From: Rhodopirellula baltica SH 1
GTDB lineage: Bacteria > Planctomycetota > Planctomycetia > Pirellulales > Pirellulaceae
NCBI RefSeq assembly: GCF_000196115.1
Contig: NC_005027.1
Span: 6,444,001-6,508,000, forward strand
Length of the DNA stretch: 64,000 nucleotides
Reading direction: 5' to 3'
The position numbers were made by a program, and so were the translations under genes. Shown here one piece after another: positions 1 through 9,800 of the stretch; within the stretch, counting starts at the first letter, position 1; every line of letters starts with the position of its first letter. The notes below the pieces were generated by a model. It was not told the DNA's origin. It ran no database searches and saw nothing but the letters and a program-made list of their open reading frames with translations.

Positions 1-2
1 CG

Positions 3-77
3 CCCCCACAATCGAACCAACAGGTCGGACGATTGGCCGCCTGCGGAGTTGTGTTGGTTGTCGTGATCTGCCTTTGA
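3..77 (+). CDS. possible 3' end of an upstream gene (partial)
   Basis: From the window edge this frame encodes about 24 residues ending in a strongly hydrophobic tail (LAACGVVLVVVICL) followed by TGA at 75-77. That looks like the end of a membrane protein lying mostly outside the window. The stop overlaps the TTG at 74 that could start the next gene. The evidence is only the hydrophobic tail and the stop, so it may be chance. Confidence 0.25.
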   Translation, partial: PPQSNQQVGRLAACGVVLVVVICL

Positions 78-778
78 TTCGAGCGGTGCGACTCTTACGC
101 GTTGTCACGCCCTGCCTCGATTCCAGAATGAGCTCGCAGCGACGAGACGCTCGCAGAAGATTTCCACCAAAGGACGCTCGATCAGGAATGTCGATACTCG
201 CCACTGAAGGCCAGAACCAGACTGCTGCTGACGCGGGGCACGCTGATCGGACAACGTGCGTTCTGACTCATTCCGGATTGCAGTTGGGAATGAGCGTCTT
301 GGTTTTGATCGCAGCGGTCGCTTGGATGCAAAGGACCTTGTTGCGATCGGGGGGCGAAACCGGTGGTCGATCGCCGGAAGCGTCTGCCAAATTGAGCATC
401 GGACTGAACTCGTCTGACGCTCGTGAATTGTCATTGTTGCCAGGAATTGGTCCTAATTTGGCCGATCGGGTTGTCCGGCATCGCGAATCTCATGGCCCTT
501 TTGCATCGGTCGAGGATTTGTTGGCAGTTCACGGCGTCGGGCCGAAATTATTGCATTCGCTGCGACCATGGGTTCACGTCACGCGATCCGCGCCGGTGTC
601 GGCGGAGCAATTGGAGCAATCTGATCAGCGGAGATTGAGGGTGACTTCAGCCAAGCACGGGCGAAGCGTTGATCCACCCCCGATCGCCAATCCGCCGACC
701 GATCGGTTTGACGATTTCGGGGCTGGCAGCCATGATGAACATCTCGCGAGAGTCGCCTCCGGCCGACTTTCTGACTGA
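74..778 (+). CDS. ComEA-like helix-hairpin-helix protein, membrane anchored
   Basis: Residues 111-167 form a double helix-hairpin-helix of the ComEA type (LNSSDARELSLLPGIGP, then VHGVGPKLL), a fold that binds DNA without sequence specificity. A hydrophobic segment at about 72-88 suggests a membrane anchor, as in ComEA, where the HhH part faces the periplasm and takes part in DNA uptake. A hydrophilic tail of about 65 residues follows the HhH domain. The start is unclear: TTG at 74 overlaps the upstream frame, and ATG at 128 (residue 19) or 188 (residue 39) would place the membrane segment nearer the N terminus. The family is recognisable; a role in DNA uptake is inference, since no other com genes are visible. 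Confidence 0.7.
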   Translation: MIRAVRLLRVVTPCLDSRMSSQRRDARRRFPPKDARSGMSILATEGQNQTAADAGHADRTTCVLTHSGLQLGMSVLVLIAAVAWMQRTLLRSGGETGGRSPEASAKLSIGLNSSDARELSLLPGIGPNLADRVVRHRESHGPFASVEDLLAVHGVGPKLLHSLRPWVHVTRSAPVSAEQLEQSDQRRLRVTSAKHGRSVDPPPIANPPTDRFDDFGAGSHDEHLARVASGRLSD

Positions 779-839
779 CCACGTCTACACGTCGACGTCG
801 GCAAACGATTCCCAACCACGTGATTCAACGAGCATTCCA

Positions 840-1160
840 ATGGCTCTGGCCGAAGACAAAGTCCGCGAAGCCCTCAAAGAGGTCATCGATCCCGAGTTGT
901 ACGTCAACATTGTTGACCTGGGATTGGTGTATGTCGTTCAAGTCGGTGAGGAAAAAGAGGACGGCCGTCACGACGTCAATGTTGAGATGACGATGACCAG
1001 TCCCATGTGTCCAGCTGGTCCTCAGTTGGTCGCAGGAACCAAAAACGCCGCTGAGTCACTCGAAGAGGTCGACACTTGTGACGTGAAGGTCGTCATGGAG
1101 CCAGCATGGACTCCAGATTGCATGACCGATGAAGCTCGCGATCACCTCGGCATCTTTTAG
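840..1160 (+). CDS. DUF59 / MIP18-family Fe-S cluster assembly factor
   Basis: A 106-residue protein that is essentially one DUF59 domain. It opens with the family signature VIDPELYVNIVDLGLVY and has the conserved cysteine in MTSPMCPAG, with a C-terminal WTPDCM. Relatives (SufT, PaaD, MIP18) help mature Fe-S proteins in the cytoplasm. The frame is open further upstream, but the family starts near the ATG at 840, so the extension is not included. It sits directly before a thioesterase gene, with a 5-base gap. The family call is firm; its client proteins are unknown. Confidence 0.9.
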   Translation: MALAEDKVREALKEVIDPELYVNIVDLGLVYVVQVGEEKEDGRHDVNVEMTMTSPMCPAGPQLVAGTKNAAESLEEVDTCDVKVVMEPAWTPDCMTDEARDHLGIF

Positions 1161-1165
1161 CCGCG

Positions 1166-1558
1166 GTGACTGATTCGCTACCCACGCATAAGTACGGATT
1201 TCGCGTGGCCTATCAGGAAACCGATGGGCAACGTCGAGTCCACCATGCCAACTACCTGAATTACTTCGAGCGTGGTCGTGTCGAGATGCTGCGCGATCTC
1301 GGGCACAACTACAAAGCGATCGAAGACGATGGCCGAATGTTGGTTGTCGCCGAAATGAACGTGAAGTATTTCGCTCCCGCCGAGTTCGATGATTGGTTGG
1401 AGTTGACGACCACCGTGGTCGAAATTCGCAAAGTTCGAATGCGACATCTTTACCAGATTCATCGTGGCGACCAATTGATCGTCGAAGCGGATTCGGTAAT
1501 CGCGTGCGTCGATCGAACCGGCAAACTGGCTCGTTTGCCAAATCTGGAAAGTCGCTGA
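1166..1558 (+). CDS. acyl-CoA thioesterase, 4HBT hotdog fold (YbgC/FadM-like)
   Basis: A 130-residue hotdog-fold thioesterase starting at GTG. The N-terminal YQETDGQRRVHHANYLNYFE matches the YbgC/4HBT active-site region, with Asp20 in the catalytic position and the following HANYLNYFERGR helix. Enzymes of this family hydrolyse acyl-CoA or acyl-ACP thioesters in the cytoplasm. The gene lies 5 bases after the DUF59 gene and 13 bases before the ATP-grasp gene, so these are probably co-transcribed. It is also about 2 kb upstream of a polyketide synthase, though with an opposite-strand gene between, so a functional link is only possible. The substrate cannot be read from the sequence. Confidence 0.88.
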   Translation: MTDSLPTHKYGFRVAYQETDGQRRVHHANYLNYFERGRVEMLRDLGHNYKAIEDDGRMLVVAEMNVKYFAPAEFDDWLELTTTVVEIRKVRMRHLYQIHRGDQLIVEADSVIACVDRTGKLARLPNLESR

Positions 1559-1571
1559 CGGCGATCTCCGC

Positions 1572-2717
1572 ATGCGAGTCTTTGTTGGCGAATTTCTGTG
1601 TGGTGGTGGGATGGCGTCCACGCACGAGGATCAAATCTCTTCTTCGCTGCTCCGCGAAGGTCTCGCGATGTGGCGAGCACTGGTCACCGATTTCGCCGAA
1701 TGGGCCCAAGTGGTCACGCCGATCGATCCCAGGTTGAATTTGCGAGTCGATCGAATGCCTGATTCGGTTGTTTGCATTCCGCTCCGATCCGGCGAAAACG
1801 TCCGAGAGCAATGGTTGACCATCGCCAAATCCTGTGACATCGCCCTCGTTGTTGCACCCGAAACCGATGATGAACTCGGCGGGATGATTCAAACTTTTCG
1901 TGAGGCGGGAGTCGATGTTTTGGCCACTGACCTGGCAACACTTCGCATGGCCAGTGACAAATGGTTCACCGCGAAATGGTTGATGGAACATGCCATCCCA
2001 ACGCCGCAGACCTGGGCGATGGAATCGAATCTCACCGCGAGTGAAGCACGCCGATCAAACGGAATTGGTCCCATTGGTTTGGACGCGAAACGTTGGGTGC
2101 GAAAGCCACGTGACGGGTGCGGTTCCGATTCCATTGTTGTTTTCGACGATTGGAAGTCGGCTTGCTCAACGATGCCAAGCAACAATCTCGTTCAAGCATG
2201 GATCGAGGGGCGGCCCGCATCTGTGTTGGTGTTGGGCGGAGCGATAGAAGTTTCGGATCTAGTCATCTGTCCCGCGGTTTGGCAGCACTGTCGGTTGCGA
2301 GAAGATGATTCCGGCAATGCGATTCAAACCGATGTTTGCACTGTCTGCTACACCGGCGGCAGTGGACCGATTGAAACCGAACTGCAATCGCGAGTCGTCT
2401 CGCTTGCCGAGCAAGTCACGCGTGCTCTGCCGGAACCATTGCGTGGTTTCCTGGGGATCGATGTTGTCTTGGGGGACCGAATGGAAGACGACTGCGTGAT
2501 TGAAATCAATCCGCGACTGACGACGTCTTACATCGGTATCCGGCAAATGATCAACGAAAATTTGACTTCGATTTGGAATCCGTCAGCAGTTCGGAATTCA
2601 GATACGAGCGGCGAGCGACGGATCACTGGCCGTCAACTTCGAGTTAGAACAAATCAAATTCGTTGGACGTCCGAAGGCGATGTTCAAATCGAGCCGCCAC
2701 TGGATGGCGACTCCTGA
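1572..2717 (+). CDS. ATP-grasp family ligase
   Basis: A 381-residue cytoplasmic protein with ATP-grasp architecture. A Rossmann-like N-terminal part (MRVFVGEFLCGGG) is followed by the ATP-binding subdomain (DKWFTAKWLMEHAIPTP, WVRKPRDGCGS) and the metal-binding end (DCVIEINPRLTTSYIG). ATP-grasp enzymes join a carboxylate to an amine or thiol through an acyl phosphate. It resembles the group containing archaeal tyramine-glutamate ligase (MfnD). Relatives are, as I recall, found in planctomycetes carrying tetrahydromethanopterin-linked C1 genes, but no other C1 genes are visible here, so that link is weak. It ends 4 bases before the convergent zinc-ribbon gene. Confidence 0.75.
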   Translation: MRVFVGEFLCGGGMASTHEDQISSSLLREGLAMWRALVTDFAEWAQVVTPIDPRLNLRVDRMPDSVVCIPLRSGENVREQWLTIAKSCDIALVVAPETDDELGGMIQTFREAGVDVLATDLATLRMASDKWFTAKWLMEHAIPTPQTWAMESNLTASEARRSNGIGPIGLDAKRWVRKPRDGCGSDSIVVFDDWKSACSTMPSNNLVQAWIEGRPASVLVLGGAIEVSDLVICPAVWQHCRLREDDSGNAIQTDVCTVCYTGGSGPIETELQSRVVSLAEQVTRALPEPLRGFLGIDVVLGDRMEDDCVIEINPRLTTSYIGIRQMINENLTSIWNPSAVRNSDTSGERRITGRQLRVRTNQIRWTSEGDVQIEPPLDGDS

Positions 2718-2721
2718 TTCA

Positions 2722-3543
2722 TCACATGCGAGAAGCAGCGGCGAAGAAGCCGCCAGCACAACCGCCACAGATGATCGCCGTCATTGCCGCTTTCCAATTG
2801 TCGCGGAAATGCCGGATCACAAAGACGGGGACGTAGAGAATTGTCAGCGACAACAAACCCTCGTTGCGGCTGACTTTGAATGCGCGAGCAATCAGTGTCA
2901 GCACCGCACCGATGGCGACCATCGCAAACGCGGCGCCACCCAGGTTGCAGAACATCTGCAGTGGTTTGAACTGCAATTGTTCGACTCGGCGGGAAGCGTT
3001 CACGGCCAAAACCGCGATCGTGACGGCACTGCCGAGGATGAAGAGAATCAGGGCCAGCATCCACGGGGGCATGCCTGCACCTTTGTGCATTTTTTCTTGC
3101 AAGGCCACATCGCGGACCATGTCCTGTTCCGCTTTCATGAGCGCCAGGGTGCCCATGTCGATATCGACGCCAGCAACCTTGTGGCTCTCCAAACTGGTAC
3201 CGGTTTCTTTGTTGTAGCCACATTTGGTGCACAAAACGGCCCCGGCTGCCATCTCGGATTTGCAGGACGGGCAAACCGCGAAAACTTGGCGGTCAAAACC
3301 TTCTTCGGCGAACAAATCGTCCAGAGAGTCTGATTGTGGTGCCGCGGGTGCTGGTCGAGCCGCAGCGGGACGAGCGGCGGCCGTTTTGGGTTTTGCTGTT
3401 TTCGCTGTGGCTGTTTTACCCCCCCCACCTGCCGCAGGCACGCGAATTCCCTTGCTGCAGCCCGGGCATTTCACCGCTTTTCCGGCAAATTCATCGCGGA
3501 CGCTGAGTTGTTTGCCACAGGAGCATTGCAAGCGAATCGGCAT
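2722..3543 (-). CDS. zinc-ribbon membrane protein of unknown function
   Basis: A 273-residue protein with two zinc-ribbon modules: Cys7/Cys9 with Cys26/Cys29, and Cys91/Cys94 with Cys105/Cys108. They are separated by an Ala/Pro/Lys linker (about 38-72). After an amphipathic stretch come three or four hydrophobic segments (about 161-181, 199-220, 229-246, 252-270). The first ribbon (CSCGKQLSVRDEFAGKAVKC) is a module seen repeatedly in planctomycete proteins, including the smaller one at 12165. The ribbons should lie in the cytoplasm, next to the membrane part. Function is unknown. It is divergent from the polyketide synthase across a 257-base gap. Confidence 0.75.
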   Translation of the reverse strand: MPIRLQCSCGKQLSVRDEFAGKAVKCPGCSKGIRVPAAGGGGKTATAKTAKPKTAAARPAAARPAPAAPQSDSLDDLFAEEGFDRQVFAVCPSCKSEMAAGAVLCTKCGYNKETGTSLESHKVAGVDIDMGTLALMKAEQDMVRDVALQEKMHKGAGMPPWMLALILFILGSAVTIAVLAVNASRRVEQLQFKPLQMFCNLGGAAFAMVAIGAVLTLIARAFKVSRNEGLLSLTILYVPVFVIRHFRDNWKAAMTAIICGGCAGGFFAAASRM

Positions 3544-3800
3544 CTAGAAATCGTTGGCAAAAGGAAAGGAGGAGGTCTCACGAAACCTGGTGGGCCGCTC
3601 CGGCGAGATGCGGGCCAATTGGTGAGGCGGTTTCGGCGTTAGTATAGATGCAAATCGCCGAAACGACGACTCACAATCGAGGCTTTGATAAGTCACCTCC
3701 GTGCTAGTAATTCTTGGTCGCTTAAGCAAACTTGTGATGGATCCTCGGCTCCGCGAATCGGTTCGCCCTCCGCCTGAACGTCTAACCTGAACACTGCATC
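3544..3800. promoter_or_regulatory. divergent intergenic region before the polyketide synthase
   Basis: 257 bases separate the divergent zinc-ribbon gene and the synthase gene and must hold both promoters. An AT-rich patch near 3643-3655 (TTAGTATAGAT) could be a -10 region, but I could not pair it with a convincing -35. No Shine-Dalgarno sequence precedes the GTG start at 3801. No repeats or operator-like palindromes were evident. Confidence 0.3.
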
Positions 3801-6800
3801 GTGAATTCACCCGAACGTGATCTTTCCGAACGTCTCGCGAAGCTCTCTCCAGAACAGAGAGCGGCACTGCGAAAACGCTTGGCCCGTTCGTCATCTTCGA
3901 CGTCTGCTCCCGCCACCCAGCGCGCCGATTCCGGCCAATCCAAAGCCGCCGTCGAGCCAATCGCGATTGTGGGTGTCTCATGCCGCTTTCCCGGTGCGCC
4001 CGATTTGGATGCGTATTGGAAGGTCATCTCCGAAGGCATCGATGCAACCGCGGAGATCCCACCGGAACGCTGGGATGTGGATTCTCTTTACGACCCGACT
4101 GGCCAGAAAGCGGGCCGCATGTCGGTCCGTCGCGCGGGTATGGTCGACAACATTGACCAGTTCGATCCGAAGTTCTTCGGCATCTCGCCTCGCGAAGCGG
4201 CGCGGATGGATCCTCAGCAACGACTGTTGTTGGAAGTCAGTTGGGAAGCGTTTGAGATCGCCGGCATCCCGGTGACCAGTTTGGCGGGAACGCCAGTTGG
4301 TGCTTACGTTGGAATTGGCGGCACCGATTATTCCAAAGTCCCTTCGACCTACGATGGTTACTACCAGTACATCGACGCGCATGTTGGGACCGGCAACGCG
4401 CTTTCGATCGCGGCCAATCGATTGTCTTACATCATGGACCTTCGCGGTCCCAGCATGGCGATTGATACCGCGTGTTCGTCTTCGACGATGGCGATTCACT
4501 TGGCCGTGCAGAGTCTACGCGCTGGCGAGTGCGATGCTGCACTGGCCGGTGGCGTCAATGCAATCTTGACCCCCGAAACAACCATCGCGTTTTCAAAAGC
4601 GCGGATGTTGTCGCCGGATGGTCAGTGCCGGCCATTCGATGCCGATGCCAACGGCTACGTCCGTGGTGAAGGTTGCGGCATGCTGTTGCTGAAACGGTTG
4701 AGTGACGCCGAACGAGACGGTGATCGCATCTGGGGAACCATCCTGGCCAGCGCGACCAATCAAGACGGCCGAACCAGTGGCATCACCGCACCCAACGGTG
4801 TGTCGCAGCAAGCGGTCATTCGAACCGCTCTTGGGGAAGCAGGCTTGCCTGCCTCACGAGTCAACTACATCGAAGCACACGGCACCGGGACGCCGCTAGG
4901 TGATCCGATCGAAGTCGATGCGTTGACGCAAGTGTTCTCCGGTAAGCCTGGCGTCGATCCGCCTTGCTATGTGACCAGCGTGAAAGCCAACGTGGGTCAC
5001 ATGGAAACCGTTTCGGGTGTGGCCGGCATCATCAAGTTGTTGTTGATGATGCGCCACCAAACGATTCCAGGTCAGCTTCATCTGAACAAGCTCAACCCGC
5101 GAATGTCGCTGAAGCGGTCACGCATCGTCATACCTGCTCAGTCGCCACCGTGGCCGGTCGATGATGAGCCGTTGGTGGCGGGAGTCAGCTCGTTTGGATT
5201 TGGTGGGGCCAACACTCACCTCGTGATGCAACAGTACCTGGCGAAGCAAACGGTCGAGCCTTCCGCGTCGAAGCAATCCGACACGAAGGATCGAACGCAG
5301 CACGTGTTGAGTCTGAGCGGCAAAAGCGACGCCGCCATCGCGGAGGTCGCTTCGCGATTGATACAGCATCTCGATCGCACCAACGATCATATGGCGGATG
5401 TGGCACACACGATGAACGTCGGCCGCGTTCATCACACGCACCGAACCGCTGTGGTTTTCGAAGACGCGAAGCAACTTCACCGTCAGCTGACTCAGTTAAG
5501 CGAAGGCAAAAAAGGTCCCGGCATTCGAAGCGGGCAAACGGTGACCAGTCGGGCGACTCGAACCGCGTTCTTGTTTACCGGCCAAGGTTCACAGGCTCCG
5601 GGGATGGGGCGTGGCTTGTTCGAAACGCAACCGGTGTTTCGAAAGTCGATGAAGCGTTGTGACGAACTCTTGGCAAAGGTTCTGCCGAAACGATTGCTTG
5701 ATGTTTTGTACGGTGAAGGTTCCGACATTGAGCTGGTTCACCAAACGCGATACACCCAACCCGCACTTTTCGCGATTGAGTATTCGCTGGCACAGTTGTG
5801 GTTGTCGTGGGGGGTGAAGCCGAACGTCGTTCTCGGCCACAGCGTCGGCGAATTCGCGGCGGCATGTGTTGCCGGCGTCGTATCGCTGGAGGACGCGTTG
5901 AGCTTGATCGCACACCGCGGGCGATTGATGGGCGAGTTGCCGGCCGGTGGCGGAATGACAGCGATGTTTGAATCGGCGGAAGTCATCACCGATCGACTTG
6001 GCGAATTCGAATCGTCCGTCAGCGGATCATTATCAATCGCCGCCGAAAATGGGCCGCAGAACACTGTCGTCTCCGGTCCGCAATCGGATTTGGATGCGTT
6101 TGCAAAACACTGTGATGAAGCTGGCATCGCTTCGAAGGCTTTGCAGGTATCGCATGCGTTCCATTCGCAATTGATGGAACCGATGTTGGATGAGTTCCGG
6201 CAAATCGCCGCACAGTGCGAATTCAAATCACCTCGTATCCCTTTGATCAGCAACCTAACCGGTGAGCAATGGACGAAGGCTTGGGACGCAGACTATCTGT
6301 GCGACCACATCCGCAACGCGGTCCGTTTTGAACCAAGTATGCGAGCATTGGCAGAGATGGATATCGACGTCATGTTGGAAGTGGGACCATCGCCGATTTT
6401 GAGCGGTATGGGCAAGCGTTGTTTGCCGGAATCATCCGCCACCTGGGCAACCTCGCTGCGGTCAGGCAAGGACGACGAAACAACGTTGTTCGAAGCGGTG
6501 GGCGACGTGCACGCTCGCGGCGGAAAAATTGATTGGAAAGCGTTTGATCAGCCGTGGAAGCGGCAGCGTTTGGTCTTGCCCACCTACCCGTTTGATCGAC
6601 AACGATACTGGTTGGATCCATCCGATGAAATCGTCGAGGATCCATCTCGCAATCGCACTGGAACGGGCGAGTTGCTGCACCCAATGTTGGGGCGATTTCA
6701 ACCATCAGCACTGCGAAGTCGTTTGTACGAGAACGCATTGTCAGCCCGGTCGCCGGAGTTCTTGGCCGATCACGCGGTACAAGGTTCAGTCAATTTGCCC

Positions 6801-9800
6801 GGAGCCGCTTTTGTTGAGGTCGCCTTCGCAGCAGCGAGAGACCGTTTTGGTCCAGGAAAACATGCGGTAACGGATGCCAACATCGAACAAGCCATGTTCG
6901 TCAGTGAAGATCGCTGGAAAACGTTCCAGACGATCGTCGATGAGAGTCTTTCGCTGGAGGTTTATTCTCGTGATCGCGTCGATGCGAACGATTCATGGCA
7001 ACGGCATATGTCCGCGTCACTGGTTCCAGCCGAGCAAGTAGGCGATTCGGTCGATGTGGAAGTCGTGCCGCCTCCACCGGGTTTGGCGACCGTCGCTCAG
7101 CGATTCGTGGGTGGCAAGGATCACGATGAGTTTTATGACCTGATGTCGCATCGTCGATTGGAGTACGGGCCCCGTTTCCGAATGTTGCATCGCATCGACT
7201 ACTCGATTGACGAAGCGTTGGGACAAGTCCAATGCGATGACGCCACTTGTGCCGAATTGGATGATTACATTCTGCATCCCGTCCTGGGCGATGCGCTGAT
7301 GCAAACGTTCTCGGCTTTGGTGCCGCGACCTGATCACGACACGTTCAGCGAAGCGACGTACATGCCGACGAAAGTCTCGCGGGCAGTTGTGTACCAGCGA
7401 CCCGAAGGGACGCTTCGCACCTATGGTCGACGTTCATCGTCGGGCGATGTCTTGGACCCCGAGTTCGTCGAAGGCGACGTTTGGTTGGTCAACGAGCGTG
7501 ATGAAGTCGTTGCAGAATGGACCGGTGTTCGCGTCACCCGGGTCGGACGCGTTGGTGGTGGAAAGTCGGAATCGCTTGACGATTCGCTCTACCAAATCGA
7601 TTGGCAAGCCACCGAGTCGTTGCCCGCTGCAAGTGACTTGGAGGGAAAGCAAGTTTGGTTGTTGGGGGATCCGGGATCACGTCGGGATTCTTTGGCCAAG
7701 CAACTGATTGGTTTTGGGGCCGAAGTCGTCGAAGGAGACTTGGACGAAGATCTGAAAACCCTCGCCGAGAAATCCGAATCGACCCTACCACTTGCGGCAC
7801 TCATCACGCTTTGGGACCCGAGCGGAAAGTCGAGCAATCCAGCCGATGATGCGGTGGCGGTTTGTCAGTCGGCCCTCAAACAGATCCGATCGGCAATCAC
7901 ACACGTTCCGGTGAGCAAACATTTTCGCGGTTGGTGGCATGTCACAACGGGGACGCAACCGGTCTCGGAATCCGAGTCGTCTATCGACTTGGTTCACGCA
8001 CCTTTGTGGGGAATGATTCGCGTCGCGATGATGGAGTTGGCCGATCTCAAACCCTCTTTGTTAGAGACGGATCCGTCCGCTTCCGATCAATCCAATGGAC
8101 TGGTTATTGCGGCGGAGGTGATTGCTGCGGACGACGAAGATCACGTTGCCTACCGAGATGGCACGCGTCACTTGGGACGGTTGGTGAAGCGACGTGCCCC
8201 AGCCGAGTCGGGCAACGACACGTCAGTCACGATTCCATCGCAACCACACCGGCTGCGCTTTCGGCAAACCGGCAGTTTCGATTCGTTGTACTTCGAACCG
8301 ATGGAGCGCGAGACGCCTCAGGGAAGCGAGGTGGAACTGCGGGTGAATGCGGCGGGATTGAACTTCAGCGACGTTTTGAAAGTCATGGGGCTGTATCCAG
8401 GGATCACCGACAAAGTGGTGCCACTGGGAATTGAATGTTCCGGTGTCGTGACCGCGGTTGGCAAAGACGCGAAACGATTTCAAGTTGGTGATCAAGTGAT
8501 GGGGGTCGCTCCGTTCAGCTTTGGTTCGCACGCGAAAACGCCCGAATACACCTTGGTCAAACGCCCGGCCGGAATGGATGACGTCGAGGCCGCGACAATT
8601 CCCATCGCTTTCCTGACCGCTTGGTATGGATTGGTGCATTTGGCTGATGTCCAGCCCGGCGAACGTGTACTGATTCATGCGGGTGCGGGTGGCGTCGGAT
8701 TGGCGGCAACTCAAATTGCTCAATATCTCGGTGCCGAAATCATTGCGACTGCTGGCAGCGACGAGAAACGCGAATTTCTGCGTGAATGTGGCGTGAAGCA
8801 TGTCTTCAACTCTCGGACCACCGAGTTCGCCGATGACATTCGTCGCGCATTCTCCGGTGAAGGCGTCGACGTGGTTTTGAATTCGCTTCCTGGCGAGGCC
8901 ATCCCGAAAAGCCTCGGTGTGCTCAATGCGTACGGTCGCTTTCTGGAAATTGGCAAGACTGATATCTACCAAGATCGCAAGGTTGGCTTGTTGCCATTCC
9001 AAGACAACCTGTCCTACCACGCGATCGATTTGGATCGAGTGTTGCGACAGCGTCCCGCGAAGATTGAGAAGCTATGGGCGGAGCTTGCTGAGCGATTTGA
9101 GGCTGGCGACTTGCAACCAATCGCTTGCACGGAATTTGATCAAACTGAAATGGTCGAAACGTTCCGCTACATGGCGCAGCGAAAGAACATTGGCAAAGTC
9201 ATCACAAGAATGTCGACGATTGCGACGACTGATGCGGTGCCGCAAGAAGAGGCATCCGAATCGACCGTGTTGATTACCGGAGGCACCGGTGCGATTGGTT
9301 TGAAACTTGCGAAGCATTTGATCAAGGACGGCGCAACCAGCATCGCCTTGCTTTCTCGTCGACAACCGGTTGGTGACGTCGCCGCGAAAATCGACGCGTT
9401 GAAACAGGACGCTGATTCGGTCCAAGTGACTGTGTTGCAAGGTGACGTGGGCGAACTTGATTCGTTGCGTTCGGCGCTCAAACAGCTTCCAGGCAGTCTG
9501 CCACCAATCCGGCACGTCTATCACGCAGCTGGCGTTCTGCAGGATGGATTGTTGATGGATATGACCGAAGAACAACTACGTGTTCCGATGGGGTCCAAGA
9601 TTCAAGGTGGTTGGAACTTGCACGTTGCAACGAAGGATCTACCAATCGAAACGTTCGTGCTGTTCTCGTCAATCGCCGCTTGTTTGGGATCGCCTGGACA
9701 AGCCAACTACGCGGCGGCCAATGGCTTTTTGGATGCCTTGTCTGAATATCGCCGTGAAAAAGGTTTGCCGGCAACCAGCATCGCTTGGGGCCCCTGGGCG

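Noticed and set aside
1056-1991. A 311-codon minus-strand open frame across the DUF59, thioesterase and ATP-grasp genes
   Set aside because: It overlaps three recognisable genes and has no homology signal.
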